A DNA stretch of 38,630 nt from Gammaproteobacteria bacterium. GTDB taxonomy: Bacteria > Pseudomonadota > Gammaproteobacteria > Ga0077536. Made by a program: the position numbers and the translations under genes. Shown here one piece after another: positions 25,273-32,300 of the stretch; positions within the stretch are counted from its first letter, which is position 1; every line of letters begins with the position of its first letter. The notes beneath the pieces are model-generated. The model ran no database searches. It had not been told where the DNA came from and was given only the letters and a program-made list of their open reading frames with translations. The stretch spans positions 1 to 38,630 of the forward strand of contig JAURHQ010000013.1 of NCBI GenBank assembly GCA_030833185.1, given 5' to 3'.

Positions 25273-26690
25273 GGCCTTGGGTCTCCCGCTTCAAGCGTGG
25301 CGACCGTGGACCGGTCAGCAACCAGATATTTTTGCGCCACCGCCTGCACCTGCGCCGGGGTCACCGCCATGATTCCGGCATCGTAATTGTCTTTTAGCTG
25401 CCAGGGGAGGCCGACAGCGTCCAACATGCCGATGATCATCGCCTGATAGAACATGGAATCCTGCTGGTAGATTTGCTCAGCCCTGACCCGGGTCTTCACC
25501 CTCGCGAGTTCCTCTGCCGTTGGGGGTTCCTGTTGAAGGCGGGCGATTTCAGCGCGCACGGCTTGCTCGAGCGTGGCCAGACTCACGCCCTCGCGCGGCG
25601 CGGCGTCCAATGACAGCAGGTCGCCAAAGCGTGAGATTGGCGAGTAGCCGGCGCTGACTGCATTCGCCACCTGCTGGCCGCGGAGCAGATGGCGACTGAA
25701 TCGCGCGCTGTTGCCACCATCCAGTACCCCGGTCAGGACTTCGAGCGCGTAAATCTCCCAGGCTTCGACCGTGGTGCCTGCCGGTCCGGGCTTGCCAATC
25801 TGCGTCATGCCGGGTGTCTTGAATGCGATCGAGAGGGAGGGCACACGGACGCGCGGGTCTTTAAGCAGCAGACGCTTCTCACCGTTTTGCATGACCTCCG
25901 GTCGCAGCGCCGGCGGTGCGACGGGGTCGGCCGACAGGGGACCGAAGTGTTTTTTTGCCAGCGCCTGCACGGCCGCCGGCTGCACATCACCGACCACTAC
26001 CACGGTCGCATTGGCAGGCGCATACCAGCGCTCGTACCAGGCTTTGAGGTCTGACAGCTGAAGCGACTTGATGTCGGCGGCCCAGCCGATCACCGGCTGA
26101 CGGTAGGGACTGGTCTGCCAGGTCGCGGCCGTGGTGGCTTCGGCCGCCAGCGCCTGCGGGTTGTCCTCGGTTCGCATGCGGCGCTCTTCGAGAATCACGC
26201 GCCTTTCGTTGGCAAATTCCTTTTCATCCAGCAAAAGATGCCGCATCCGTTCGGCCTCCAGCTGAAAACTCAATTCAACGTTGTCCGCCGACCACTGCTG
26301 AAAATAGGCGGTGTAATCACGGGTCGTGAAGGCATTTTCGCGGCCGCCATGGGCCGCGACGGTTCGGGAAAACTCACCGCTGGCGAGGTTGCGGGTGCGC
26401 TTGAACATCATGTGTTCGAGGGCATGCGACAGCCCCGTCGCGCCGTCCTGTTCGTAGCTTGCTCCGACGCGATACCAGATCTGGACGACCACCACCGGCG
26501 CACGGTGGTCTTCCTGGACGACCAGCTTCAGGCCGTTGTCGAGCCTGAATTCGTGGGTACGGGGCGCGGCCGCCGACGCTTGACTGAGCAGCAAGCCGAG
26601 CACTAGAAACAGGTTTTTCAGCGACAAGGCTTGGCTTCCGTCGGAACCGCCTGTGGATGGCGGGTTAATCGGGACATGCGGTGTTAGCAT
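25269..26690 (-). CDS. M16 family zinc peptidase (catalytic subunit)
   Basis: A protein of about 473 residues with the inverted zinc motif HALEH (89-93, in GLSHALEHMMF) and the downstream acidic segment ERRVILEERR that supplies the third ligand. It is therefore the active half of the M16 pair. A signal peptide is visible but preceded by an extension of about 25 residues: the hydrophobic core is NLFLVLGLLLSQASA at about 26-40. I chose ATG 26690 because a GGAGG at 26701-26705 lies 10 bases ahead. An internal TTG at the start of the signal peptide is an alternative. It is divergent from ftsY, with a 69-base gap. Confidence 0.9.
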   Translation of the reverse strand: MLTPHVPINPPSTGGSDGSQALSLKNLFLVLGLLLSQASAAAPRTHEFRLDNGLKLVVQEDHRAPVVVVQIWYRVGASYEQDGATGLSHALEHMMFKRTRNLASGEFSRTVAAHGGRENAFTTRDYTAYFQQWSADNVELSFQLEAERMRHLLLDEKEFANERRVILEERRMRTEDNPQALAAEATTAATWQTSPYRQPVIGWAADIKSLQLSDLKAWYERWYAPANATVVVVGDVQPAAVQALAKKHFGPLSADPVAPPALRPEVMQNGEKRLLLKDPRVRVPSLSIAFKTPGMTQIGKPGPAGTTVEAWEIYALEVLTGVLDGGNSARFSRHLLRGQQVANAVSAGYSPISRFGDLLSLDAAPREGVSLATLEQAVRAEIARLQQEPPTAEELARVKTRVRAEQIYQQDSMFYQAMIIGMLDAVGLPWQLKDNYDAGIMAVTPAQVQAVAQKYLVADRSTVATLEAGDPRP

Positions 26691-26759
26691 AACGGACAAA
26701 CCTCCGGGACGTCCGTCAGGGCGTCCGATTTCTTGCTGTTTTATCGCGTGGATTTCCCC

Positions 26760-27674
26760 ATGTTCAAGCGTTTACGCGAAGGCATCGCCCGAACCCGGGA
26801 TGGCCTGCTGAATAAACTGGGCCGCCTGCTGGGCCGCCGCGAGCCTGTCGATGCCTCTTCACTTGAGGCGTTGGAGACGGCTCTCCTGGTGGCCGACGTC
26901 GGAGTGCCAGCGACGTCGAAAATCATTGAAGCAGTGCGCCAGAAAGCCGGCCGTAGCGATTCGCCACTCATCGATCTGCTCCACGCGGAGATGGCGGAGG
27001 CTTTGGCGCCGGTTGAGCAGCCTTTGCGCATTCCGGCGGAATTGGGTTCCCCGTTTGTGATTCTGGTGGTGGGCGTCAACGGCGTGGGCAAGACAACCAC
27101 GATTGCCAAGCTTGGGCGGCGCCTGCAGGCCGAAGGCCACAAGGTAATGTTCGCGGCCGGCGACACATTCCGGGCGGCAGCCGTCGAACAACTCAAAACC
27201 TGGGGTGAACGGCTGGGTATTCCCGTCATCGCGCAAGGACCCGGGGCCGATCCGGCGTCGGTCATTTTTGACGCCTATTCGGCGGCGGCTGCGCGGGGCT
27301 GCGATGTATTGTTGGCAGACACCGCCGGTCGGCTCCACACACAGGGTGGCCTGATGAACGAACTGGCCAAGATTCGCCGTGTGCTGGGTAAACAGAATCC
27401 CGCCGCCCCCCATGAGACCCTGCTGGTGCTCGATGCCACCATGGGCCAGAACGCCTTACAGCAGGCGCGAACCTTTCATGAGACGGCGCCGCTGGATGCG
27501 TTGATTCTCACCAAGCTCGACGGCACCGCCAAAGGCGGCATCGTCTTCGCCATCGCCGACGCCCTCAAACTGCCGCTGCGTTATATCGGGATCGGTGAAC
27601 AGGCCGACGATCTGCAGCCTTTTTCAGCGACTGCTTTCGTCGACGCCCTGCTGGGTCTGGGCGAAGCGGAGTAG
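26760..27674 (+). CDS. ftsY: FtsY, signal recognition particle receptor (short form)
   Basis: The SRP receptor GTPase that brings translating ribosomes to the Sec machinery at the inner membrane. It has the N domain, then the G domain with GVNGVGKTT (105-113), [28 protein letters not shown] and [10 protein letters not shown]. From ATG 26760 it is only 304 residues. The acidic A domain that makes the E. coli protein about 500 residues is missing, and only a basic amphipathic N-terminus ([20 protein letters not shown]) precedes the N domain. Such short forms occur elsewhere and can be functional. In-frame GTG 26748 is an alternative start. The usual followers ftsE and ftsX are absent; rpoH comes next. 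Confidence 0.95.
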   Translation: MFKRLREGIARTRDGLLNKLGRLLGRREPVDASSLEALETALLVADVGVPATSKIIEAVRQKAGRSDSPLIDLLHAEMAEALAPVEQPLRIPAELGSPFVILVVGVNGVGKTTTIAKLGRRLQAEGHKVMFAAGDTFRAAAVEQLKTWGERLGIPVIAQGPGADPASVIFDAYSAAAARGCDVLLADTAGRLHTQGGLMNELAKIRRVLGKQNPAAPHETLLVLDATMGQNALQQARTFHETAPLDALILTKLDGTAKGGIVFAIADALKLPLRYIGIGEQADDLQPFSATAFVDALLGLGEAE

Positions 27675-27699
27675 CCCCCAACTTTTTGACCCGCCTCAA

Positions 27700-27727
27700 G
27701 GAACCGGCAAACTGTTTAGCACTCTAA
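27700..27727 (+). promoter_or_regulatory. Possible sigma-E type promoter of rpoH
   Basis: GGAACCG (27700-27706) and TCTAA (27723-27727) resemble the sigma-E elements GGAACTT and TCTGA/TCAAA. The 16 bases between them equal the spacing of the sigma-E-dependent rpoH P3 promoter of E. coli. Transcription would start near 27733, inside the CIRCE operator, and the -10 is partly built from the operator's left arm. A TTGACC at 27686-27691 could be a sigma-70 -35, but no good -10 follows at the right distance. The call is inference from pattern and spacing. Confidence 0.45.
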
Positions 27728-27742
27728 CCGGTCGAGTGCTAA
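27716..27742. promoter_or_regulatory. CIRCE operator (HrcA binding site) upstream of rpoH
   Basis: The sequence is TTAGCACTC, nine bases, GAGTGCTAA: a perfect 9-9-9 match to the CIRCE consensus bound by the heat-shock repressor HrcA. It lies 25 bases before the rpoH start codon and 13 bases before its ribosome-binding site, in the 93-base gap after ftsY. It would block transcription into rpoH when HrcA is active, and would also form a hairpin in the rpoH leader RNA. CIRCE is usually known from groESL and hrcA-grpE-dnaK operons. No hrcA gene lies in this window. Confidence 0.93.
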
Positions 27743-27755
27743 GCTTGTTGCCATG

Positions 27756-27762
27756 AAGGAGG
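27756..27762 (+). promoter_or_regulatory. Ribosome-binding site that decides the rpoH start
   Basis: AAGGAGG lies 5 bases ahead of ATG 27768. The earlier ATG at 27753 overlaps this site and has no ribosome-binding site of its own, so 27768 is the likely start. Confidence 0.85.
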
Positions 27763-27767
27763 CACCT

Positions 27768-28637
27768 ATGACCCACGCAATTGATCTGCCTACACCCGTT
27801 GGCTCGCTTGAGGCTTACATTGACGCCATCGGGCGTGTGCCCTTGCTCAGCGAAGATGAGGAGCGGTTCCTTGCCCGGCGTTTCAGGGACGAAGAGGATC
27901 TGGGCGCTGCCCGCCAACTGGTCCTGTCGCATCTACGTTTTGTGGTGAAAGTAGCCCGTGGGTATCTGGGCTACGGTCTGCCGCATGGCGACCTGATTCA
28001 AGAGGGCAATATCGGCCTGATGAAGGCTGTGAAACGCTTTGACCCCAACGTCGGGGTGCGTCTGGTGTCCTTTGCCGTGCATTGGATCCGGGCGGAAATC
28101 CACGAATACATCCTCAAGAACTGGCGCATCGTCAAAGTTGCCACCACCAAGGCGCAGCGCAAACTCTTCTTCAACTTGCGCAGCGCCAAGCAGCGCACGG
28201 GTTGGTTGAATCACGGCGAGGCAGACGCTATCGCCAGCGAGCTGGGCGTGGACGTTAAAACCGTCCTGCTGATGGAAGAGCGCATGACTGCGCACGATCA
28301 GGCATTTGATATCGGGGTGGATGACGGCGACGACGACACCCACGCGCCGGTGAACTATCTGGCCGATTTGCGCTTTGAGCCTTCGCGGCAGCTTGAAAAG
28401 CTGGAAGGCGCGCAGGATGGTGCCGAGCGCCTGAGCCGGGCCTTAAGCCATCTGGATGAACGCAGCCGAGATATCGTCGCAAGCCGCTGGTTACAGGAAC
28501 CGAAGCAGACGCTGCAGGATCTGGCGAAAAAATACGCCGTGTCTGCCGAGCGTGTGCGCCAGATCGAGGCTCAGGCGTTCAGCAACTTACGCAAGGCGCT
28601 AGGGGGCGATTTGCAGAACCTGTTGCCGTCACCCTGA
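27768..28637 (+). CDS. rpoH: RpoH, heat-shock sigma factor sigma-32
   Basis: A 289-residue alternative sigma factor that directs RNA polymerase to heat-shock promoters. It carries the diagnostic RpoH box QRKLFFNLR (130-138), region 2 motifs [19 protein letters not shown] and [17 protein letters not shown], and a region 4 helix-turn-helix ([24 protein letters not shown]). I chose ATG 27768 because of the AAGGAGG at 27756-27762. A perfect CIRCE operator and a sigma-E-like promoter lie upstream, so control by HrcA and by envelope stress is likely. ftsE and ftsX, normally just upstream in this position, are missing. It is convergent with ctaB after 34 bases; no clear terminator is seen there. Confidence 0.97.
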   Translation: MTHAIDLPTPVGSLEAYIDAIGRVPLLSEDEERFLARRFRDEEDLGAARQLVLSHLRFVVKVARGYLGYGLPHGDLIQEGNIGLMKAVKRFDPNVGVRLVSFAVHWIRAEIHEYILKNWRIVKVATTKAQRKLFFNLRSAKQRTGWLNHGEADAIASELGVDVKTVLLMEERMTAHDQAFDIGVDDGDDDTHAPVNYLADLRFEPSRQLEKLEGAQDGAERLSRALSHLDERSRDIVASRWLQEPKQTLQDLAKKYAVSAERVRQIEAQAFSNLRKALGGDLQNLLPSP

Positions 28638-28671
28638 GCGTCCCGGCCGGTTCTTGAAATAAACGCGGGCT

Positions 28672-29598
28672 CTAGCTAACGGTCAGGGTGGCAAACGCCG
28701 CTCTGGCCAGTGGCCAATAGTGGTCGATGAACAAGACCACGAATAACAGCGTGAGGTAAACAATCGAATACTTGAACGTGGTGTACGCCAGCGCGTCGCT
28801 GTCGTCGAACTGCATTTTCACCGCGTAATACAAGAACACTGCGTTCAAAGCCGTGGCGCCGACCAGATAGATCAGGCCCGACATATAGGTCGCAAACGGC
28901 AGCAAGGTCACGCCTATCAGCAGAATCGTATATAGCAGCACATGGAGTCTGGTGAATGCCGGGCCGTGCGTGTTGGGCAGCATCGGAATTTCCGCGTTTG
29001 CATAATCTTCACGCCGATAGACGGCTAATGCCCAAAAATGCGGTGGCGTCCACGCGAAAATGATCAGGAACAGCAACAGCGAGTGTGGGTCTAGCGTGCC
29101 CGTCACGGCTGTCCAGCCCAGTACCGGCGGCGCTGCACCCGCCGCGCCGCCAATCACGATGTTCTGCGGCGTCGCGTGTTTCAGGTACATCGTGTAGATG
29201 ACGGCATAGCCGATCAGCGACAAGAAGGTCAGCACCGCGGTCAGCGTATTGATGAACGCGACCAGGAGGTACATCGAAACTGCCCCCAGAATCAGCGCGA
29301 AAATCAGCGCCTGGCGGGTGTTCAGTTCACCTTGGGGCAAAGGACGGTTTCTGGTCCGGGCCATAAGCGCATCAATCCGATGCTCGGCCACATGATTGAT
29401 CGCCGCCGCAGACGCGGCGGCCAGACCGATGCCCAGCGTTGCGATAGTCAGTACGCGGAGCGGCACCAGCCCTGGGGTTGCGAGCAACATACCGATTAGC
29501 GCGGTGAAAACGATCAGCGCGACAACCCGCGGTTTGCAAAGCGCCAGGTAATCGCGCCAGGAAGCCAGACCTGCGGAGGTCGCGGAGAGGTTGGTCAT
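28672..29598 (-). CDS. ctaB: CtaB/CyoE, protohaem IX farnesyltransferase (haem O synthase)
   Basis: A 308-residue UbiA-family membrane prenyltransferase that adds a farnesyl group to haem B. Motifs: LCKPRVVALIVFTALIGM, the Asp-rich site NHVAEHRIDALMARTRNRPLP, and the second site TPPHFWALAVYRREDYANAEIPML. About eight to nine hydrophobic helices are visible. Its product feeds CtaA to make haem A for the aa3 oxidase encoded nearby. The ATG at 29598 is 7 bases after the ctaA stop. In pseudomonads a senC/SCO gene follows ctaB; here the convergent rpoH does. Confidence 0.96.
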   Translation of the reverse strand: MTNLSATSAGLASWRDYLALCKPRVVALIVFTALIGMLLATPGLVPLRVLTIATLGIGLAAASAAAINHVAEHRIDALMARTRNRPLPQGELNTRQALIFALILGAVSMYLLVAFINTLTAVLTFLSLIGYAVIYTMYLKHATPQNIVIGGAAGAAPPVLGWTAVTGTLDPHSLLLFLIIFAWTPPHFWALAVYRREDYANAEIPMLPNTHGPAFTRLHVLLYTILLIGVTLLPFATYMSGLIYLVGATALNAVFLYYAVKMQFDDSDALAYTTFKYSIVYLTLLFVVLFIDHYWPLARAAFATLTVS

Positions 29599-29605
29599 AT
29601 CGTCA

Positions 29606-30610
29606 TCAGCCTTGCGCCCGCGGCACTCGGGTCGCGAAATAAAGAAGGGTTACCAGGCTGCCCAGAAGAAGCGCCGCAACGCCGTTATGCATCACGGCAA
29701 CCGGTAGCGGCAGACCCTGCAGCACATTGGTGACGCCCAATGCGATCTGGAGCGCAAGCAGGACGAGTATACACGAGCCCACGCGGCGCCCTGAGCGCTG
29801 ACCGCTAGCCCAGGCGCGCAGCGCGGCCAAGGTCACAACGATTGCCACGACGACGGCCCATAGGCGGTGCGTGTAGTGAATGGCCGTCCTCGCCGGCGTA
29901 TCGAGCACGCCGAACTCGTAGTTCACACCCAGACCACGCCAGAGGGTAAAGGCCTCCGCAAAGCTCATCCGCGGCCAGAAACTGCCCTGACAGGTTGGGA
30001 AATCGGTGCACGCAAGCGCCGCATAGTTCGTACTGGTCCAACCGCCCAGAAAAATCTGCACGGCCACCACCGCGAGCGCGAGCAGGCTTAAGGGCTTCAA
30101 GGTCTCGTTAAGGGGCTTGGCATTGGGGGCTGATGCCGCGCAGAGATTCCAGATCAAGAGGGCGAACGTGGTCATGCCGCCCACGAGATGGGCGGTGACG
30201 ACCAGCGGCTTCAGCAGTAGCGTAACTGTCCACATGCCAAGCGCACCTTGCAGACAGACGAGGGGCACGAGCAGCGTGGGGGCAAACAGCGGCTGACCCG
30301 GCACCGAGCGGCGGCGCCATGCGAGGGCTGCCAGCGCAAGGATCAAAAGGCCGAGCACCGAGGCCAGATAGCGATGAATCATTTCGAGCCAGGCTTTGCC
30401 TTGCTCCAACGGCCGGGCGGCCAGATGGGCGGGGTTCGTCACCGCCTCGGGCGACTGCGGCACAAGCAAATGTCCGTAACAGCCGGGCCAGTCAGGGCAG
30501 CCAAGGCCCGCATCGCTCAAGCGCACATAGGCGCCCTTTGTGATGACGCCGAAGGCAAGGAGAACTACTAGCCAGGATAGCGCGCGATAGGACTTGGACA
30601 CGTTGATCAC
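29606..30610 (-). CDS. ctaA: CtaA/Cox15, haem A synthase
   Basis: A 334-residue membrane protein that oxidises haem O to haem A. The haem-ligand histidines are visible in EMIHRYLAS, VTAHLVGG, HYTHRLWA and VMHNGVAALLL, and two extracytoplasmic cysteine pairs in GCPDWPGCYG and ACTDFPTCQG. It has about eight helices. It starts at GTG 30610 inside the stop of the upstream gene (GTGA overlap) and precedes ctaB, so it belongs to the SURF1-(CxxxC protein)-ctaA-ctaB operon. Confidence 0.95.
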   Translation of the reverse strand: MINVSKSYRALSWLVVLLAFGVITKGAYVRLSDAGLGCPDWPGCYGHLLVPQSPEAVTNPAHLAARPLEQGKAWLEMIHRYLASVLGLLILALAALAWRRRSVPGQPLFAPTLLVPLVCLQGALGMWTVTLLLKPLVVTAHLVGGMTTFALLIWNLCAASAPNAKPLNETLKPLSLLALAVVAVQIFLGGWTSTNYAALACTDFPTCQGSFWPRMSFAEAFTLWRGLGVNYEFGVLDTPARTAIHYTHRLWAVVVAIVVTLAALRAWASGQRSGRRVGSCILVLLALQIALGVTNVLQGLPLPVAVMHNGVAALLLGSLVTLLYFATRVPRAQG

Positions 30611-31197
30611 CGAATGGCCGAAGCACGAAGTAGTCTTTGCAGGTCGTCCTTGATGTCAGCGGGCGGAGCGTCAGGCGGGAAGCGCATCATGATCATGCCG
30701 CGCCAATCCAGAAAGACGACCTGCGGTAGGCGCGTTGCCGGTTCGCTTTGCTGAAGGCGGCCTCCGATTCCCTCGACGCTAGCTTTGTCGACCAGTATTC
30801 GGGGAAGTTCGGAAGGCAGGTCCGGCGTCGCTTCGCCCAGCAGCCCAAACACCGATACGCGGGTCCCTTCCTTTCCGACCAAGGTGCGGATCGTGGCGAG
30901 CTCTTTTAGAAGGCTTTGGCATTGGGTGTCGCACCCCGCATTGCTGATGTACAAAATGGCCCAGTCTGCCGGGGCCATCTCCCGGAGCACTTTAGTCGCG
31001 GGTGACGCCGGCAGATCCTCGAGCCTCAACGGCGGGGTAATAAAGGTCCCGTGGTTTAACCGATGGCGCTGGGAAACATCGAAGTACCCGCCGGCAAATA
31101 ATCCTGCCACGACGATTGGGAGCACAAATACTGCGGCAATCAGGATAAGCGTCAGGCGATTACGGGTACGCCCGGCTGTGTTTTCAGAGCTAGTCAT
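30607..31197 (-). CDS. Membrane-anchored CxxxC protein of the oxidase assembly operon (SCO/thioredoxin-like)
   Basis: A 196-residue protein with one N-terminal transmembrane helix (LTLILIAAVFVLPIVVAGLF) and a thioredoxin-like periplasmic domain. The segment ILYISNAGCDTQCQSLL places a CxxxC pair where SCO copper chaperones have theirs, but I see no distal histidine of the SCO kind after it. VVFLDWRGMIMMRFPP resembles the thioredoxin-fold strands near the C-terminus. Its place between SURF1 and ctaA suggests work in cytochrome oxidase assembly, perhaps copper or thiol handling. I chose ATG 31197 (MTSSENTAG), which overlaps the SURF1 stop by ATGA; longer frames extend into SURF1. Confidence 0.82.
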   Translation of the reverse strand: MTSSENTAGRTRNRLTLILIAAVFVLPIVVAGLFAGGYFDVSQRHRLNHGTFITPPLRLEDLPASPATKVLREMAPADWAILYISNAGCDTQCQSLLKELATIRTLVGKEGTRVSVFGLLGEATPDLPSELPRILVDKASVEGIGGRLQQSEPATRLPQVVFLDWRGMIMMRFPPDAPPADIKDDLQRLLRASAIR

Positions 31198-31931
31198 GGG
31201 GTCTCGACGGGGTTGGGTGTTGGTCGGCGGAAGCCGTAGTAGGCCATGAGTATCAGCAGGGCGCCTGCCATCGCAAACCATTGAGCCGCATAGGCTTGAT
31301 GCTTGCCGGCATCCGGGCTTGGTAAAAGCCATCGGCGATCGTAACCGTCAGCCTGATCTGCATCCAGCAACAGTTGGTAGGGCTCTAGCGAAAGCTTTAA
31401 GGCGACAGAAAGCGCGGGGAAATCGAGGCGCTGGATGCGGCTGATGTCGCCAGGCCCTGCCTCCAGAGAAAATGCTGCGAGACTTATGCCGGTGCTGGGC
31501 GCAGGCGCAATACGGACCCTGACGTTGTCGAGGCGCTGCATCGGCAAGATTTCTGGCCAGCGATCGCGGCGGGCTGGCGCAGCCAGCCAACCCCGGTTAA
31601 GCAGCACGGTCCGGGCATCGTCGAGGCGGATTGGGGCAACCACCTCATAACCTGGCACGCCGTCGCGTACGCGATTGTCCAGCAGGAGTGCGGGCGCTAA
31701 CGCCGAACCACTGATTCGCGCTGGCCGCCACAATTCGTGCGCGACTTGGTCTGATGACGAATCGTTCACGGAGAGGGGGGCAGCCGTTGCGCGCGCAGCG
31801 AAGCGCTCATGGAGCTGGTTCTTCTGGTCTGCCCGGTCCAACTGCCAAAACCCGAGCCTCATCATCAGCAAGGCAAGGAGAAGGCCCCCAATAAGGGCCG
31901 AGATTCGCCGGACAGGAGCGCCAGAGAGCAT
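31194..31931 (-). CDS. SURF1 family cytochrome oxidase assembly protein
   Basis: A 245-residue SURF1 protein, which helps insert haem A into oxidase subunit I. There are two transmembrane helices, one at each end: ISALIGGLLLALLMMRLGFWQLDRA and WFAMAGALLILMAYYGF. Family motifs between them are LLDNRVRDGVPGYEVVAPI, LLNRGWLAAPARR and the C-terminal KHQAYAAQWFAM. The ATG at 31931 is divergent from the small DUF2909 gene. It is the first gene of the operon leading to ctaB. Confidence 0.94.
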   Translation of the reverse strand: MLSGAPVRRISALIGGLLLALLMMRLGFWQLDRADQKNQLHERFAARATAAPLSVNDSSSDQVAHELWRPARISGSALAPALLLDNRVRDGVPGYEVVAPIRLDDARTVLLNRGWLAAPARRDRWPEILPMQRLDNVRVRIAPAPSTGISLAAFSLEAGPGDISRIQRLDFPALSVALKLSLEPYQLLLDADQADGYDRRWLLPSPDAGKHQAYAAQWFAMAGALLILMAYYGFRRPTPNPVETP

Positions 31932-32007
31932 TCAAAGGCCCTTCCGGATAAGCGGTTGGAGGCTTACAGTGCTCGCGCGTATTTTCGCGGGAATAGCCAG
32001 CAGCCCA

Positions 32008-32217
32008 ATGGAAGACCATCCGCTTATTCGTCTCTTTGTCATCGCCATGCTCATCACGATCGTTGTGTCCTTGGGCTCTGCATTCGTCAGTTTGTTCCGA
32101 AACAAGGGCCAAGGAACTGGAACCGTCCGGGCGCTTACGATCCGTGTGGGCCTTTCGATCACACTTTTTATCGTGCTGATGGTTTTAGCGGCGTTGGGCA
32201 TCATCAAGCCCCACTAG
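32008..32217 (+). CDS. DUF2909 twin transmembrane protein
   Basis: A 69-residue protein with two transmembrane helices (LIRLFVIAMLITIVVSLGSAF and LSITLFIVLMVLAALGII) joined by a basic, Gly-rich loop (FRNKGQGTGTVRALTIRVG). This family regularly sits between cox3 and SURF1 in proteobacteria, facing the other way, as here. Its function is unknown; oxidase assembly or stability is a guess from context. The ribosome-binding site is weak, and an upstream in-frame GTG cannot be ruled out as the start. A strong terminator follows. Confidence 0.85.
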   Translation: MEDHPLIRLFVIAMLITIVVSLGSAFVSLFRNKGQGTGTVRALTIRVGLSITLFIVLMVLAALGIIKPH

Positions 32218-32253
32218 CGTCGCGGGAAGCCTAAGCCCGCGAGGGCCGGAAAG

Positions 32254-32280
32254 AAAAAGGGCGCCTAAAGCGCCCTTTTT
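32254..32280. terminator. Bidirectional terminator between DUF2909 gene and ctaE
   Basis: AAAAAGGGCGC (32254-32264), loop CTAAA and GCGCCCTTTTT (32270-32280) form an 11-bp perfect stem with an A-tract on the left and a T-tract on the right, so it works on both strands. It ends the plus-strand DUF2909 gene and the minus-strand ctaC-ctaE operon. Confidence 0.92.
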
Positions 32281-32300
32281 TATGTAGGCCGATGTGTCGG

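Noticed and set aside
27753-27767. Upstream ATG as the rpoH start
   Set aside because: It overlaps the AAGGAGG ribosome-binding site of ATG 27768 and has no site of its own.
28638-28671. Terminator between the convergent rpoH and ctaB genes
   Set aside because: No stable stem followed by a T-tract is visible in these 34 bases.
32221-32241. CGCGGG...CCCGCG hairpin right after the DUF2909 gene as a second terminator
   Set aside because: It has no T-tract, and the strong terminator at 32254-32280 is enough.
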